In this document: in pieces, positions 39,197 through 51,800 of the stretch
Layout: the number at the start of each line of letters is the position of its first letter
How positions within the stretch are numbered: position 1 is the first letter of the stretch
Source of the DNA: Drosophila pseudoobscura
Lineage: Eukaryota > Arthropoda > Insecta > Diptera > Drosophilidae
DNA length: 64,000 nucleotides
Reading direction: 5' to 3'
NCBI RefSeq assembly: GCF_009870125.1
Contig: NC_046679.1
Location: forward strand, 27,280,001-27,344,000
Notes under the pieces: generated by a model
The model's database searches: none
What the model saw: the letters and a program-made list of their open reading frames with translations, nothing else
What the model was told of the DNA's origin: nothing
Made by a program: the position numbers and the translations under genes

Positions 39197-40394
39197 TTCA
39201 CTTTATTATGGGTTGCGTTTTCGTGGTTACTCAGAAATCAATGTACATGTACAACTGAAGGAAACACACACCTACTATTGACAATTATACTCGTATATTG
39301 TATGTATTTATAGGCAATTGTTTAATGTTTCTATTTAAATGTGTTCCGATTTCGATTCGCTATTCACTTTGCTGCCTGGATCCATTCATTACATTGAGAT
39401 TGCATTCTGGAGTTAAACACTATCTATTAGTAGGTTATTTCTTGATAAATTTAAATTTAAATTACAATTACAATTACTTTATTAAATAATACATTACATT
39501 TGATGTTGCTATACTCGTATTTTAGATTTAGTTTTTTAGTTTTTTGTCTGCCATTTAGTATGATTTTTTTATAGGACACATTCAGTTTGCTTAGTAACTG
39601 CTGTAAAAACGTTTTTTTCTCTCGCATCTACAATGTACGTCTGGTTTGTGGTTTGTTTGGTTTTTTCTTTAATTTTGATCACTTCAGTCTTTCCAAAAAG
39701 TATTACAACATCTCTATTTTCTTTTTTGCAATTGCCAACATATAATTAGAAAATGTATTAGTTCTTTCAAAATAGTTTTCTTGTATCTATCGCATAGTTC
39801 CATCTATAGTTGTAAACACATTTGATTTTCGTGAAATTTGTGTGTGCTCTTATATACTTATGTCGGAAAAGTTTCTTTCAGAAATCTTTCTGTATTCAAT
39901 ACGGAAATACACCTAAACAAATATATAGTATATGTATGAATGTAAATTACGTTTTGGAATAAGTATCCTTTAGGTTCTATATATATGTACATATATATCG
40001 GTTTTAGTTTGCAGTTGCTATTTGATTCAAGACTGCGAGATCCGTTTGTGCATTCAAATATAAATACATTTTCCATTCAATTCTATATTTACATGGTCTG
40101 CAATCGACGAGGTCTGTGGAAAAGAGAACTAAGCTTTTGGATGGTTGAAAAGATTCAGAATCCGTATGTTTAGAGTCAGGAGTATAAACTTAGGTATGGA
40201 CGGTGTTATTCAAGTAAGAATACGTATCGCTGGCCATTCACAAATAACTTAAACCAAATATAAGATCTAAATTTCGCTTAGGCGCTAAGACTAACTACAA
40301 ATCAATACTGTACAGGAATGCACGCCTCGTCAAATGATACAATTAATTTGAGTAGTAATGTGGATAATTACCAAACTTAAAAGTAGGACCCTAG
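39197..40394 (-). other. rn: 3' UTR of rotund and end of the protease-homologue gene
   Basis: AATAAA on the minus strand (tttatt on plus near 39477) could end the rotund transcript, giving a 3' UTR of ~0.9 kb. No coding sequence is seen. The two genes converge here. Confidence 0.5.
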
Positions 40395-41032
40395 CTACCC
40401 TTTCTCCTTCCCCGGACCGACACTCACGCCCAGCAGATGCTCCCCAGCCATCAGACCCGCCGGCTGGTGCGCATAGTTGCGGATCTGATGCAGCGAGATC
40501 AGCTGGTTGGGGAAGGCATTCGCATTGTTCTGGTTGACATTCTTATTGGGGAAACTGATGGCATCGTAGAGATAGGGTCGCTGGGCCATCGGATGGTGGC
40601 TCAGCGAGTTCAAGTGCGGCGGCATTGAGTTGATTGGCGTAAAGGCCGAATTGCTGGTGGTTTTCGTCAGGGATGCGGCATCATATGGACCCACAGCACT
40701 GGGTGTGGAGACTGTTTTGCAGGAAAAGAGAGCAACTTATGATGGGATGCTTTCAAGAATTATCTATTAATGGTTGGTTGGTCTTACCTATATCCTCCCT
40801 CACCGGATCGGGCATGCGATGATGTGGCTGCAACTCTGGTCCATGGCCATTGCTTTGGGCACTGTTTGGCGCCGTCGGCTGGACATAGTGCCCCTCCATG
40901 CTGTGCTGCGGTGGCGGCTGCTGCTGCTGCGGATGGTGATGATGCGGGGGCTGTTGCTGTTGCTGCTGTTGTGGCGGGACATGTTGCTGCGGTGGAACTC
41001 CGTGTTGCGGATGATGGTGATGCGTCTGATGT

Positions 41033-41085
<53 letters not shown>

Positions 41086-42805
41086 TTGCTGTTGTTGCTG
41101 CTGCTGCTGCTGTTGCTGGTGCATCACTTCCATGGCATTGGCAGCGGCAGCCGAATCAGGGCTCACCTTTGGCCAGTAGCTACTCTCGCTGGGGGCTATC
41201 GAAACCGGTGGCAGTCCCAGATTGTTGCGTTGGTGCTGGGCAGGATTGCTGGCCGTTGGAGGTCCCGTGGGCCCCCCTCCTGAACTGCCCGAAGCGGCGG
41301 CTGCAGCAGCGGCAGCAATGGCTGCTGCACTTCCCGGCGCAATCGGTGGCCGCTTGTCCGTGCGCTCTGCATGCTTCTGCATGTGCTTCGTCAGGTAGGT
41401 CTCCTGCGTGTACGACTTGCCGCAGTACTGGCAAATGTGTGTCTTCAGATGCTTGGACTCCTTATGCTTGGGTATGTGCTCCAGCAGCGAGGGCTCATCC
41501 GAGAAGCATTTGTAGCAGGAGTTGCACTTGAACGGCTTGTCCGTCTGGTGGCAGCGCGAGTGCGACTGCAGATTAGAGAGCTGGGAGAAGGCCTTCTGGC
41601 AGCCGGGATGGCGGCACTTGTACGGCTTGTCGCCCGTGTGGGTCCGTATGTGCTGCTGCAGGTGCGACAATTGGGTGAATTTTCGCTGACAGATCTCGCA
41701 GCGGTACGGCTTGATGCCCAAATGGATTCGCGTATGCTGCGACAGATACGACGAGTTGGCAAAGGCCTTTGAGCACTGGGTGCACTTGTACGGCTTGGCC
41801 TCCCTCATATGAATCTGGGTGTGCAGCTGCAGGTCCGCCTTGGAGCTAAAGATCTGGAAAAAAGCATGGAGCAGATCAGAATAAAGGTAAGTTATGGGGA
41901 AATCAAAGATGGGCAGGGAATATTGTTGCTGTTTGAAGGAGAGTTTCGATTCTTAATTCTAGAAAATCTGCAAATAAAAGTTTATATTTCCCTCCCTTCA
42001 CCTTCGTATCCTTCACATCCAACTGTGTCATATGATGAGGCGAACTGGTGGAGGAGGAGATGCCATTACCAGGAGCCGCCGCTGTGGGTACAACACCGCC
42101 AACGGCTATAACAGGTGCTACTCCTGGCACTGCCACTCCACCTGTATTCTGGCCATTCCTCTCATTGATAGTTGCATTCTGCATCCGGATGCCGCCATTG
42201 TCCACACTATTGCTCGTCACGATGATGTGTTGATTGGGATTGGGATAGATGCGTGACTTGCGACCACGAGTGGATCCCGTGGGAGTATTCCCGGTGGCCG
42301 TGGAGCTGCCGCCGCCGCCACCGCCGCTGCTGCTGCTCACGACAGCATCGTTCACGTGCTTCTGGCTGTTGGAGCCCGATATCGCGGAGGAGGGCACACC
42401 ACTGCTCTCTAGAGTGGTTATGCTCGGCTTCGGCTGTTGCACCAGTGGCTCCACTCCACCGCCACTCAGGTGGTACTGATGCTGTTGCTGCTGGTGTTGT
42501 TGCTGGTGCTGCTGCTGCTGTTGCTGCGGCGGCGGTTGATGGTGAGGCTGGTGTGGCTGGTGTGGCTGGTGTGGCTGTTGACTATAGCTGAGAACGGAGC
42601 TCCTTAAATCGGCCGTATTCGAGAATACACTAAGCGGACCCAAGGCCACTCGTTCGTTTAAACTGTTTCGCAAATGATCTATGGATCTATGAACTGCATG
42701 GGAGTAATCTCCGCCAGCGGGTGGTATCTCCCCAATGAGGGGAGAATTGTGATGGTAATCGAGGCCCCCTCCAATGGGTCGATATTCTATTAGACGTCCT
42801 TCCAT
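40395..42805 (-). CDS. rn: Roughened eye isoform of the rotund locus, C2H2 zinc-finger protein
   Basis: Minus-strand exons: 42805-42002 (specific to this form), 41853-40788 and 40711-40395 (shared with rotund), giving 728 residues. I chose the ATG at 42805 ([10 protein letters not shown]), the first in frame. The specific exon carries a Gln/His/Pro-rich stretch, including four QPH units, and a Ser/Gly-rich region. It joins in phase to the shared exon, which begins in the middle of a zinc finger ([15 protein letters not shown]), so this form lacks the Cys pair of finger 1. Five complete C2H2 fingers follow, then Ala- and Gln-rich regions with 29 consecutive Gln codons. In flies roe is needed for eye development, with a different N terminus from rn; the match to that isoform is inferred from structure. 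Confidence 0.85.
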
Positions 42806-45800
42806 TACACTTTTTATTTTATCACTTTTTTTGTTGAATCTGGTGTATTCTTTTATTAATTGTCTAAGCACTTATGATATCTGAAAAATTAATTCACTAC
42901 AATCAGTTGGCTTACTTGGCGTATACGTGATATCGACGATATTTTGCTTTTATTTTGAGATTTTTTACAACTTTTTTGATTTAAAGTAGAAAAACACACA
43001 GTTTTTTTTTAGTTCTGTTGAGTTCAAGTATTGAAAAAGTAATGAAAAAAAAAACGAATTTCGACACAAAAAAAGTTTGATAATTTTAAAAAGATTCCTA
43101 AAAACTTGTTATGACTGAAATAATACCTAACTTTGATCTGTTTTCGATAACATATTTTGTATGGTCGCTTTAGTTTTATTTTTATCTATTTGTGTCTTCA
43201 TGATTAATTTAAAACTCATTTACACTGCTCAAAGCTTTTATGTACTTAAGTAGGTACTAAGAAAAATATATTGATGGCGATTAAAAATCACCTATATTTA
43301 TATCCATTAATATTCTTTCAAATCTCATATTTTTCTACCAGAATTTATCGCTAATCTTCCCTAAAACCCAAACAATTTAAAAGCTACAGTCTTTACAAGA
43401 AAGCGAAGCGTGAAAATGTTGAATATCTTTTAACTCTCTGTTGACATTCTGCCACAACTGCCAAAGCCAATATTAAATAAAGGGAAAAATAACAGAAAGA
43501 AGAAAAAAGAAGAGGGCTGGGAAACCTGTGAGACGAGACCACAAAAACGCTTTGGTCTCGGCTGGCTGCACCGCGAAGCCGGAAAGGACTTTTTGTCTTT
43601 GCTTTTGTTTTCCTAAATCTAACGCTATTCCGCTATTTTTTCCACCGAGTTCACTTTTTATTTCGCATTTTCAATTGCTATGCCTGTTCACATATTTTTT
43701 TTTGCCGCAACGCTTTTGGCGCGACGGAAGTATTTTTTCCACACGAATTTGACTTGTATTTGACTTTTTAGCACGCGTTTTCCGCTCTTCAGCTTTTCTA
43801 TTTTCTATGCGTTTTTTCATCTTTTTCTGCTGGCTTCGATTAGATTTTTTCTATATATTTGTATACACGTTGGCGGCGCGCAGACATGCCGCAGACATCC
43901 TGTGGACTTTTCCAGGTGAAAGTCCTCAATGGTTGGCCCGTTTTTGTTGTTCCATTTTGTAATGCTCCAATTTGAGATTCTCTAGTTCTAAGCGCGACAA
44001 ATTATTCATTTATTTGTGGAGTATTTTATTTGTTTTTATTTGAATGTTTTTGTTTGCTTTTTGTGTAGCGTTTAGATTGAATTTGTAGACGGATTTTTTG
44101 TGTCCATGCACAACATTGACCTTGAACGGTGATTTGTGGGTTAGATTTAGCATATTTCGAAAAATGGTGGAGAAAAAACAAACTAGATTTGTCAACAGTT
44201 TTGGCATTTGACATGCAGATTGGGGGCGGACACAATTTCTGCGCTTTGCTTTAATTATAACAAGTGTTAATGCATGATTAACAAATTATTTATGGAATTG
44301 AAATGCAAGAGTTGAGAGGTTCTCTGAGATTTAATTGACATGGTAATACATAAGTGGAGGAGGAATTGCTGTGCTGTGTGAAATACGAGTCTGTGAAATG
44401 TGAACAGAATTTTAATGAATATTCTTTTCGTTAAATTCCTGCAATTAATTAATAGCTTATTGCATGGAGTTCCTTTTTATATTAGTACAGTTTTAAAGTG
44501 CTTTCTAACGAAATAGTGATTGTAATATGTTTCGATCGTAGTGGTTTTCAAAGCATTAATCGATGGCTATTAGGTAATCAATTTTTCATTCAATTTCCAT
44601 CCAAAGAACTTCCTATATAAATCTATTCCCACACTTTGTCTGGACCCAATCGCTGGACAGCGATTTCTTTCCTCGTTTATTGGTTAGCTAAATATTGACT
44701 TTTTTACGACACGGCCATTTAATTTATATAGCAGGCTGAGCAAACATTCAGTGTGTGGGAAAGTATATAAGCGGATTGCATATACATAATGTAACCCAGG
44801 CCTAAAACCCGTAAACAAAAAAAGGAAAAACTGCATAAAAATCACAAAAATAAAAACGGAAAAATTGTATAAAACTGGGGAAATTATGATGCTCTCTGTC
44901 TGTGTTTGCATTTGCATTGGGGGTTTGAGTTTTGGTGTTTCGCTTCGGGTTTGAGTTCCTTTGGGGTTGAAGTTTGGGCTCTTTGGGGTCATCAGGGCTG
45001 TGTTAATGCGTAGTTTGGGGCTTTTAACTAATTAACATTTAGTGGTTTGGCAATATTTTCACTGGGGTTCTTCGTCCCCGTCCCCGTGCACATTCCCATC
45101 TCTTTCCTCGCGCATTGCGTGGGATGTTATTAATTGAAAAATGTGTAAAAAATTTGCGCGCTCTTTTATTATTCATAATTGTTTTTGTTGTTGCGTTTTT
45201 CTGGTTTTTGTTTAATTCTGATTAATGCATTTTTCACACTACTCTTTAGGTTTTTGTATCAACTTATGTGCACCGGCATCACTAAAAATATTTCCGCATT
45301 TTTACACTTTTTCTGCCACTTTTTGCACACAGTAGATGAAAAATGCATTGGCTTGATGTTATGCGATATAATTTTTATTTTTTTGTATTTTTGCGTCCAG
45401 TATCCTTTTTTACATCGCTGGTTTCTTATGCATTTTAATGATATTTAATTTCACATTCGCGATTGGAGTTTGTTTTGTCTGCCTGTTTGCACTAATCATT
45501 AATTAATTTCACATCACTTAAAATATGCAATTAATATTCCGTGTTGTCTCTTAATTAAAAATTATGTTTTGCAGCCTATTAGAAGCGTACGTCCGTCTCT
45601 GCCCCGATTACCCGCGTAAACGATGTGCACCGCGCGCTAGTCTTTGATAAACTGATCGCTCAAACGAGGCCAGAGCATCGAATTCATGGCCAGAACAGGG
45701 AACAGCGAACACCGAACAGCGAACAGCCAACAGCTGGTCAAAAGGGTTTCACTAACGGCTCATTCCCTGGGAGCAGCCGTTTATGCCAATCTTACTGCTC

Positions 45801-48800
45801 TGCTCTTGCGGTGTGGGCCCGAAAAAGATCTTCTCAGCATATCAAATATCGAATCGGTTGCCCGAAAATCAGGCTGGACCAGCTCCGGAATCAGGTGTTT
45901 TCTGCTGCCCAATTAGTTTCGAGTTGATTGGATCCGCCAGGAGAGCAGATAACTCGGGTCTCGAGTTAGTCAAGTCAACTAGAACAATATTTGGTCAACG
46001 AGCTTATGGGATTATACTCACAAGAGTTTGGGTTAAGCACAAGGGTTTGATGTTCAAAATGAATTTAAGTTGGGAAACGGGGTGACAAGTCAGCGAGCTT
46101 TGGAGATCAAAGAACTTGTAGGGAATAAAAGGTAATATCAATAATAATGGTTTCAGAATACTTAAGGAAATAGATTAAACGAAATCAAAAAGTAGTCAAT
46201 TGTTAAGAAAAAGTCAAGGAAATAAATCAGAAAAAAGAATGTGATAAAAGGTACATCTATTAATTCAATTAAATCTAAACAAATACAAGTTAAATGATTG
46301 ATTTTTTCCAAATTAAACTTATGAAATTCATAAGAAATGTTCGACTTGTAAACGGTTCTAGAAGTCAAGTAAAAAGTATAAAAAATAGTCAAATAAATGT
46401 ATAAATTAATCTCTAAAGAAGTTCCGGACAATGGAAGTTAAATTATTTTGCATTTTTTAATACCCAAAGCCTACTAAAATGTATGACCTCAGTGGCAGTT
46501 CGATGGAACGTCTTTAAAGTGTACAATTTTAAATTTCTTTTAAATTTATGTGTAAGAAATTATGCTGTTTCGCGTACAGGTGGTGGCACTGGCTGTTTGA
46601 GATTTATCCTGACCTTGATATTGAACACAAGAAACAGCTGATATGCTGTACAAACACAGACGCACAGACACACAGGGCGGCACAGAGGGGGAGACCGGCG
46701 AAGTACATTTATTATTTATATGAAAAGCCCGCCAGCTGCCTCACACACACACACATAGGGAGTGTGGAAAGCAAAACAAAGCCAGCTGCTGGCTGCTTGA
46801 CTTTCTTCTTAGTGTCTGCACGTGACGACGACGACGATGATGCCAACGACCAAGACAAGGACGCATTGCGTTAGAAAAACTCGCGTATCCTTAACACACA
46901 CACACATACAGAGATGGCAAGGAGAAAGCTACACACAGACATACACACACATATAGCGTTTGATATTTTTTCTTGGCCAAACAATAAATAAACACACACT
47001 GCAAGGAAATCGAATGGAAAGAGCGCGCGCGAGAGAGCGGTGTGAGAGAGCAGGAGGCGAAGCCGGAAAATGTCTAAAAGCGCGCACACGTTCCACCGGA
47101 AACGGAAACCGAAACCCAAGTCAAGAAAAAAATCGTCTTTCTCTTGCTGCTGCTGCTGCTGCTGTTGTTGTTGTGTTGCTTTCTTTCTTTGCGCCTTGCT
47201 GCTGCTGTTGCTGCCACCACTTTTTCTTTTGCTGCTACTTTTTCTTAACGCTGCCGTGAGAAGGCGGTAAAGGAGTACGAGGCCGGGCCGCAGTCCGAAG
47301 ACGTTTGTGTAGTGGTTACTGTTATCATTGACGGTCTCGGTGTCGGTGTTGTCGGTGTCTCGGTCTCAAGGAACATGTTGCGCACACAGAAAAAACTAAC
47401 GGCAGACTGAATGGAAATGTTGTTGGCGCGCCTTTGGACGGGTCTTTAGGACGAGCTTTAGCGAGCGGCCGAGCGGTTTTGGAGCAGGCAGCGCGTGCCG
47501 GAGCCGAGAGCACGATCCGTCACCAATGTAAAAACTCAACTAAAGCGATGATGAAAAAATCTGAAACAATATATTTTTGGGGGGCGCCAGCACCAGAACT
47601 CTCACACACACACACACACGCAGATACAGATAGAGAGATGCAAAGCGAGGCGGCAGAGAGCTGCTGGCCAAAGCATCGACAGGCCGCAGAAGGCAGACAG
47701 ACAAAACGCGCACTAACACCAACGCAGCATTTCAAAACGCAGCAGCAGCGGCAGCAGAGTCTGTGTACGTGTACGAGTATGTGTTTATGTGTATGTGTAT
47801 GTGTGGGTGGGTGGTGTGGCGGCCTCTCTTACTAAAGGCCGCCGCCGGCCGACACAGACAACAACAAGAGCCAGAGAGGCAGCAGCTACATCAGAAGGGG
47901 GATCAGGCAGCATCATTGGGAAAAACCCCACTCACACAAACACAATCAAGCGGTAAAAAAAAGCGGCGGCCGCAGCAGCAGCAGCAGCAGCGGCAACAAC
48001 AACAAACTAAGCGAAAAGCAAAAAAAAAAACCGAAAAAAGTACGCCACACGCACACAGAGGCAAAAAAAAAGTTTTGGTTGCATAGGCGGCGGCGGCAGG
48101 CGCCGGCGTCGAAGCCAGCGCCAATGCTGGCGCTATTCAAATGCTGCGAAGCCGGCAGCGCAGCCACCTGCCAAAGCAGCAACATCAGCAGAGCGCCAAC
48201 ATTGACCCAAACCCAAAAAGAGGGGAATGGGGGTTGAAGGGGGCTCTAAAAAACGCGGAAAAAAATTGTGTAAAAAAATAAAAAGGGGAATTTTTGCGCC
48301 GGCGACAAACCCACGCACACACACACACACACAGCAAGAGAAAGGGAGGGGGGAGAGAGAGAGAGATGGAGAGAGAAAGAGAAAGATAGAGAGAGACACC
48401 GACATGCCAGTACACTCATACCAATGCAGAGCGAAAATTTTTTCGCTGTTAGCCTTTGCCGCCCCAAATATCCTGTCTGCCCACCTCCCACTCCACCCAC
48501 TCGTTTTTTGCATTTTGTTTTGTTCGACTTTGATGCGAGCGTTTGCTTTTTTTTTATTGAGAGAGAGAAGAGAAACCAGATGGAGAGAGAGAGAGAGAGC
48601 GAATATTTTTTGACTTTGCAAATTGTGTTTTGGTTTTTGGCAATTTTTTGTTTAATTTTTTTTAAGAGCTGCTCAACAATTAACAGAATTATTTTCGAGA
48701 TAAAACATTTGTTACCATTGGGTGGCAAATTAATCAGAAATGTGCCCCCAATAAGTAGGCAGAGCTGTCTGCCTGTGGATGCGACTCGGTGCCTCATTTC

Positions 48801-51800
48801 TGTGGTTGCGCTTTCCAGCACTCAATCAGTCTGGGGAAAAAGGAATGTCCCAAAACAACTTGAGAGCAAATGCAAATGCAGGAAAAAAAAAAAACCCAAA
48901 CAGAATGGAAAAGAATGGAAAGGAGGAAGCAGCCCCGGCACACACTGGCACACACCGGCACACACCTCAGGCAGCCTCCGCCCTGACCTAAGCCACCGCG
49001 TTGGCTTAACTGCCAACAGCAACCACCTCACATCGAGCATTCAACCACCCACTCATCCATTCACCCATGCAACCCACACTCTCCCGCCCACTCTGACTCT
49101 TCTGCTGACGTCGACGCTTGTGTCTGACGTTGTCGACGTTGCTGCTGCTGCTGCTGCTCCTGCTCCTGCTATTTCTAAGTTCTTTTTTTCGCATTGCAAC
49201 CTTGCCTCAACTTCTTCTCAGCCACCCCATTCCACCTGCGCTCGGTCTCTCTCACTTTGCACATTTTTTCCAGAATTTTTTCCATTTCCATTCGCTGTGC
49301 ATTTTTTTCTCGCAGCCGCCCCTTTAGTTTGTCCCTCTCTCTCCGCCTTCTTCTTTCCCACACCACCCATTTTTTTCTTGCCACAGGAAATAAATTTTTT
49401 CCTTTAGCTCATGCCATCCCGCTTGCACGCTCTGCAAGGATGCCTTGTGCATTTTGACCCCCCCCCCATTCGCAAAACACAATCATTTTTTTGCCTGCCA
49501 TTTCCCCAGGACCTCCCTCGGCCCCTTTAGAGGGATGAGTGGTGTTGCTGCTTTTGTTGCATTTGCTGTTGTATTTTCGCTTTTAGATTTTTGTTTTTTA
49601 GGTCTCTTTTTTTGCTGTTTCTGTTGCTGCTGCATGTGTTTCGCTTCTCGATGGGGCAAGAGAATCTTGCAAAAAATTGCAGAGTTGCCATTGAAAAATA
49701 TAATTTATTATAAATTGTAGAATTGGGTTAAACAATGTGCCAATTGTAGCAGAAGGTTGTACAGAAAAAGGATATTCAACTAAGATGGATATTTGATGAT
49801 GAAATAGGGATAATTATGCTAGGTTAATTACAGATGGAGGATCATCTGCCTTAAGATATTGTTTTCCAATGGTAATTTTACTCTTTCTTTAGAAATTACC
49901 TTTTGAAATATATTCCATATATTTGCACCATTTGTGTAGTCTTTAAAAATGTACTTTTGTTACCACAACGTTCGGGAATCTAATATTTTTGTAGCAGCTG
50001 TAGTGCTGTTCAAAAACTTTTTTGATCGCTCAAAAGTCAACTCTGGCGTGTGTGAAAAATTAATTATCACCACGTGGCAACACTGTCAACGTGCTTTGAT
50101 GCCATTTTTTAAGCATTCGTTTTTCGCTCGGCTCTGCTTCTTTTTTTTGCACATGTTTTGTTGCATGTCCAAGAATTTTTTATGCTGTTTTGTTTTTTGA
50201 ATACGCAACGCAATGGACAGTCACACACATACACGCACAGATTGTACACTAACGTATTTACAAACACACACACATGCAAACGGTCATGGGTAGAAAAAGT
50301 ACAAAAAAGTACGTTTTGGTCAGAAGATGGAATGAGAGGGGCCTATACACAGGGGCTATGGCTAGGGCTGACTGCATGGGCTTATTGCGATGCGTGACTG
50401 GCATTTGTGGACTTTGAATACAAACAAAACAGTCACTCGAACACATAGATAGTACACACACACACAACGCACACACACACACACACATGCAAGTGAAAAT
50501 CTGGATACCCCACACAAAGAGAAAGAGAGAGATATACACTCTCACTCACAGATAGAGAGCAACACTCTCACTCACACTCACATGTGCATTTCAATACGCA
50601 TTAATAACTACGAATTCAATGTGGCGACCACTCCTCACTCATCCCCTCCCACACTCCACCCCAGTCATCACTCCGTACCCCGATCCCACCCCCCGTGACG
50701 CAGTCACACCGACACGGAAGCGGCGTCGCTGCAGCAGCTGACGCCTAAAAAACGACTACAAAAAATATAAAAATCAAATTCCCCGCCCTGTTCGTTAATT
50801 TCACTCTGGCAGGGCAGTCAAAAAAAAAAAAAAAAAATACATACGAATAACTGAACAATTATATTCCGTTTTGCAGGCACTCTCTCAGCTCTCAATACCT
50901 CCACCCACGGACTCCCAAAGATCTGAATAGATGGGGAACAGTAGAACCATTATCTTAACATGAAGATCAGACTCCCCTTCCCATTCGCAGTCTTCGATTG
51001 AGCCATTCCTATCTCTCCTGCAGTTTTTTCTATTTCTAGTTTTGTTTTTGAGCTTCAGCATATTTGCTTTCTGTTACGATATACATATCTATCCGTACAA
51101 AATCCGAATTTGGTTCCCATGAAGTTCACTCCATTTTTTTCGTACAATATTTTTCCTGGTTGTTTTCCCTGTCTGGTGGCCGCAAAACGTTTTTCCATGA
51201 ATTTTTCATCCATTTAGCGTTGCCATTGAGCCATTTTCAGGGCGCTTAGAATTCATTGATACTTTAGCAAATTGTTTTTTACAGGAGTTTTCCCTTTTAT
51301 TTCGGTGGATTTGCAAGTTTGTAGAGTGACATTGAACCAGCAAAGAGGGGAAAGTTGGTTCTCTATTTATTGTAAAGACTTTAAATGAACTTGAAATCTG
51401 TATTTCAATTGGTTTAATATACAGAAAATTTTTATCAGTGGCATTTCTGTGGAAAATATGAAAGACATCAGCTTTTAAGCAGCAAGCAATGCTCCAATTA
51501 TGGATAAAACATTTGAAATTTCCTGTAAACATACTCAGATAGCGATCATGTGTCAAACGAATGTTTGTTTATACAAAACATAGGAGTGTATTTCAGTAGG
51601 CTGACGGCGAAACGTCTAAATAAACAATTCGGAGCTAATAGATTCTGAGAAGCATAACGAAACGAAAACCTTTCAGCCGCTGACTCAAATCGGAGGTAAA
51701 CGGCAACAACTGAAAAACAACAAACAGCTGGATTCAGAACGTTTTCTTGGACTTTTTCATTTGGTGCCCGAACGTCAAGCCATGCAGAGCAGAGTGGGAT

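Larger units (their letters stand above)
42873..51600 (-). other. rn: Rotund intron upstream of the roe exon
   Basis: About 8.7 kb without a convincing gene. It must hold the roe promoter close to 42.9 kb or a noncoding leader further up. 47.0-48.4 kb is GC-richer, with GAGAG tracts at 47024-47058 and 48352-48396, CAG runs and (CA)n tracts at 47601-47620 and 48314-48332. More (CA)n lies at 50453-50488. The long reading frames in this part are made of repeats and I do not accept them. Confidence 0.6.

Noticed and set aside
40770-41531. Long plus-strand frame opposite the rotund zinc-finger exon
   Set aside because: It is the complement of the Gln, Ala and zinc-finger codons; Leu and Ala runs come from the CAG repeat.
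45625-46085. Overlapping plus-strand frames of ~100 codons
   Set aside because: Three different frames cover the same DNA, and none has a motif or splice partner.
48133-49407. Several frames of 100-330 codons on both strands in the rotund intron
   Set aside because: Composed of CA, GA and poly-Phe or Leu runs; no start context, no splice structure, no family features.
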